A program made the position numbers and the translations under genes. 64,000 nt of DNA from Nonomuraea jiangxiensis. Lineage in GTDB: Bacteria; Actinomycetota; Actinomycetes; Streptosporangiales; Streptosporangiaceae. Below, in pieces: positions 63,592 to 64,000 of this stretch. The DNA is taken from NCBI RefSeq assembly GCF_900099965.1, contig NZ_FNDJ01000005.1, positions 186,001 to 250,000 of the forward strand, given 5' to 3'. Numbering within the stretch: the stretch's first letter is position 1; every line of letters begins with the position of its first letter. Under the pieces are notes generated by a model. The model was given only the letters and a program-made list of their open reading frames with translations, searched no databases and was not told where the DNA came from.

Positions 63592-64000
63592 CACGACTCC
63601 CGCAGCCGCCGCGCCACGTAGTCGCGGGCCTCCGTGGCCTGGTCGAACAGGCCCGGCAGGCCGAAGAAGCCGTGCAGGGCGCCGTCGAACCTGCGGCTGT
63701 CCACCGGCACGCCGGCCTCCGCCAGCCGCCGGGCGTACATTTCGCCGTCGTCCCTCACCACGTCGTACTCGGCCGTCACGACGGTCGTGGGCGCCAGCCC
63801 CGCCAGGTCCGCCAGCAGCAGCGGGGACAGCCGCGGGTCGGCCCGGTCGGCGGCCTGCGCGTATTGCTCGGCGAACCACGTCATTTCTGCGGCCGTAAGC
63901 ACATAGCCGCTGGCGAACTCCTTGTGGCTGGGCGTGTCCAGGGCCAGGTCGAGCGCCGGGTAGACGAGCACCTGGTGCGTCAGCCGCAGCCCGGCGTCGC
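63588..64000 (-). CDS. Alpha/beta hydrolase (fold-3), 5' end outside the window
   Basis: The last 137 residues of a hydrolase whose start is beyond the right edge. [20 protein letters not shown] carries the catalytic Asp and [12 protein letters not shown] the catalytic His of the hormone-sensitive-lipase-like family (alpha/beta hydrolase fold-3). The nucleophile Ser lies outside. It is the upstream partner of the enoyl-CoA hydratase with GTGA overlap, so both act in the same process, possibly ester or lactone opening in acyl-CoA degradation. Confidence 0.85.
   Translation of the reverse strand, partial: DAGLRLTHQVLVYPALDLALDTPSHKEFASGYVLTAAEMTWFAEQYAQAADRADPRLSPLLLADLAGLAPTTVVTAEYDVVRDDGEMYARRLAEAGVPVDSRRFDGALHGFFGLPGLFDQATEARDYVARRLRESW

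Overview
The window is about 70% GC and almost fully coding, with GTG/TTG starts, 1-4 bp start/stop overlaps and actinobacterial marker genes: RbpA, GarA, the paired MerR genes flanking a DUF151 nuclease, DUF5999, an SCO6745-like protein, a conservon-type GTPase and polyprenol-phosphomannose synthase. Two blocks match Mycobacterium gene order: rbpA/fxsA/ppm1-lnt, and pgsA2/garA/MerR/DUF151/MerR/gcvP. A member of the Streptosporangiales (Nonomuraea-like) fits best, but that is inference from gene content; no rRNA or tRNA gene was seen. It reads as ordinary chromosome, with no insertion sequence, prophage, CRISPR array or attachment site.

Layout. 1-6.4 kb: small metabolic, transport and regulator genes (RibD-like end, TauE, WYL regulator, LysE, hydrolase, ArsR-SRPBCC pair facing a VOC protein, SCO6745-like, CGNR). 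6.4-7.3 kb: a gene-free tract with two different repeat families that runs into the stop codon of a secondary clpP pair (7.3-8.5 kb). 8.6-17 kb: DUF2268 protease, a kinase-like membrane protein facing a MoxR-DUF58-VWA operon, two methyltransferases, GDPD and a UMF1-type MFS protein. 17-19.2 kb: small genes with clear operators, then rbpA behind a SigR-type promoter. 19.2-25.8 kb: fxsA, ppm1, lnt and a HelD-like RNA polymerase motor with no conventional start codon. 26-38 kb: ROK regulator with operator, GT87 mannosyltransferase, Lrp, lone CvnD-like GTPase, divergent terpene-synthase-like protein, large LuxR-ATPase, PP2C, M24 peptidase, SpoIIE phosphatase, 5'-3' exonuclease. 38.4-42.2 kb: menD-menC facing menE (classical menaquinone route). 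42.7-48.3 kb: principal-like sigma factor and small or hypothetical genes. 48.4-57.5 kb: gcvP under a tandem glycine riboswitch, then ResR-like MerR, DUF151, FtsR-like MerR, garA, a nucleotidyltransferase fused to a mutase-like domain, and a CDP-alcohol phosphatidyltransferase. 57.6-64 kb: trpF, a NarL-type two-component system, a methyltransferase, acyl-CoA dehydrogenase, enoyl-CoA hydratase and the end of an alpha/beta hydrolase.

Themes. Envelope mannolipid and lipoprotein chemistry (ppm1, lnt, GT87, mannose-1-phosphate guanylyltransferase-like protein, CDP-alcohol transferase), RNA polymerase control (rbpA, HelD-like motor, sigma factor) and one-carbon/glycine control (riboswitch-gcvP beside garA). 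The strongest unusual signals are the HelD-like gene apparently starting at ATT inside a palindrome, the out-of-frame 107-bp duplication and minisatellite beside clpP, a 48%-GC island inside a methyltransferase gene, a nucleotidyltransferase-mutase fusion whose mutase motifs are lost, and a terpene-synthase-like protein without its metal motifs next to an orphan conservon GTPase.
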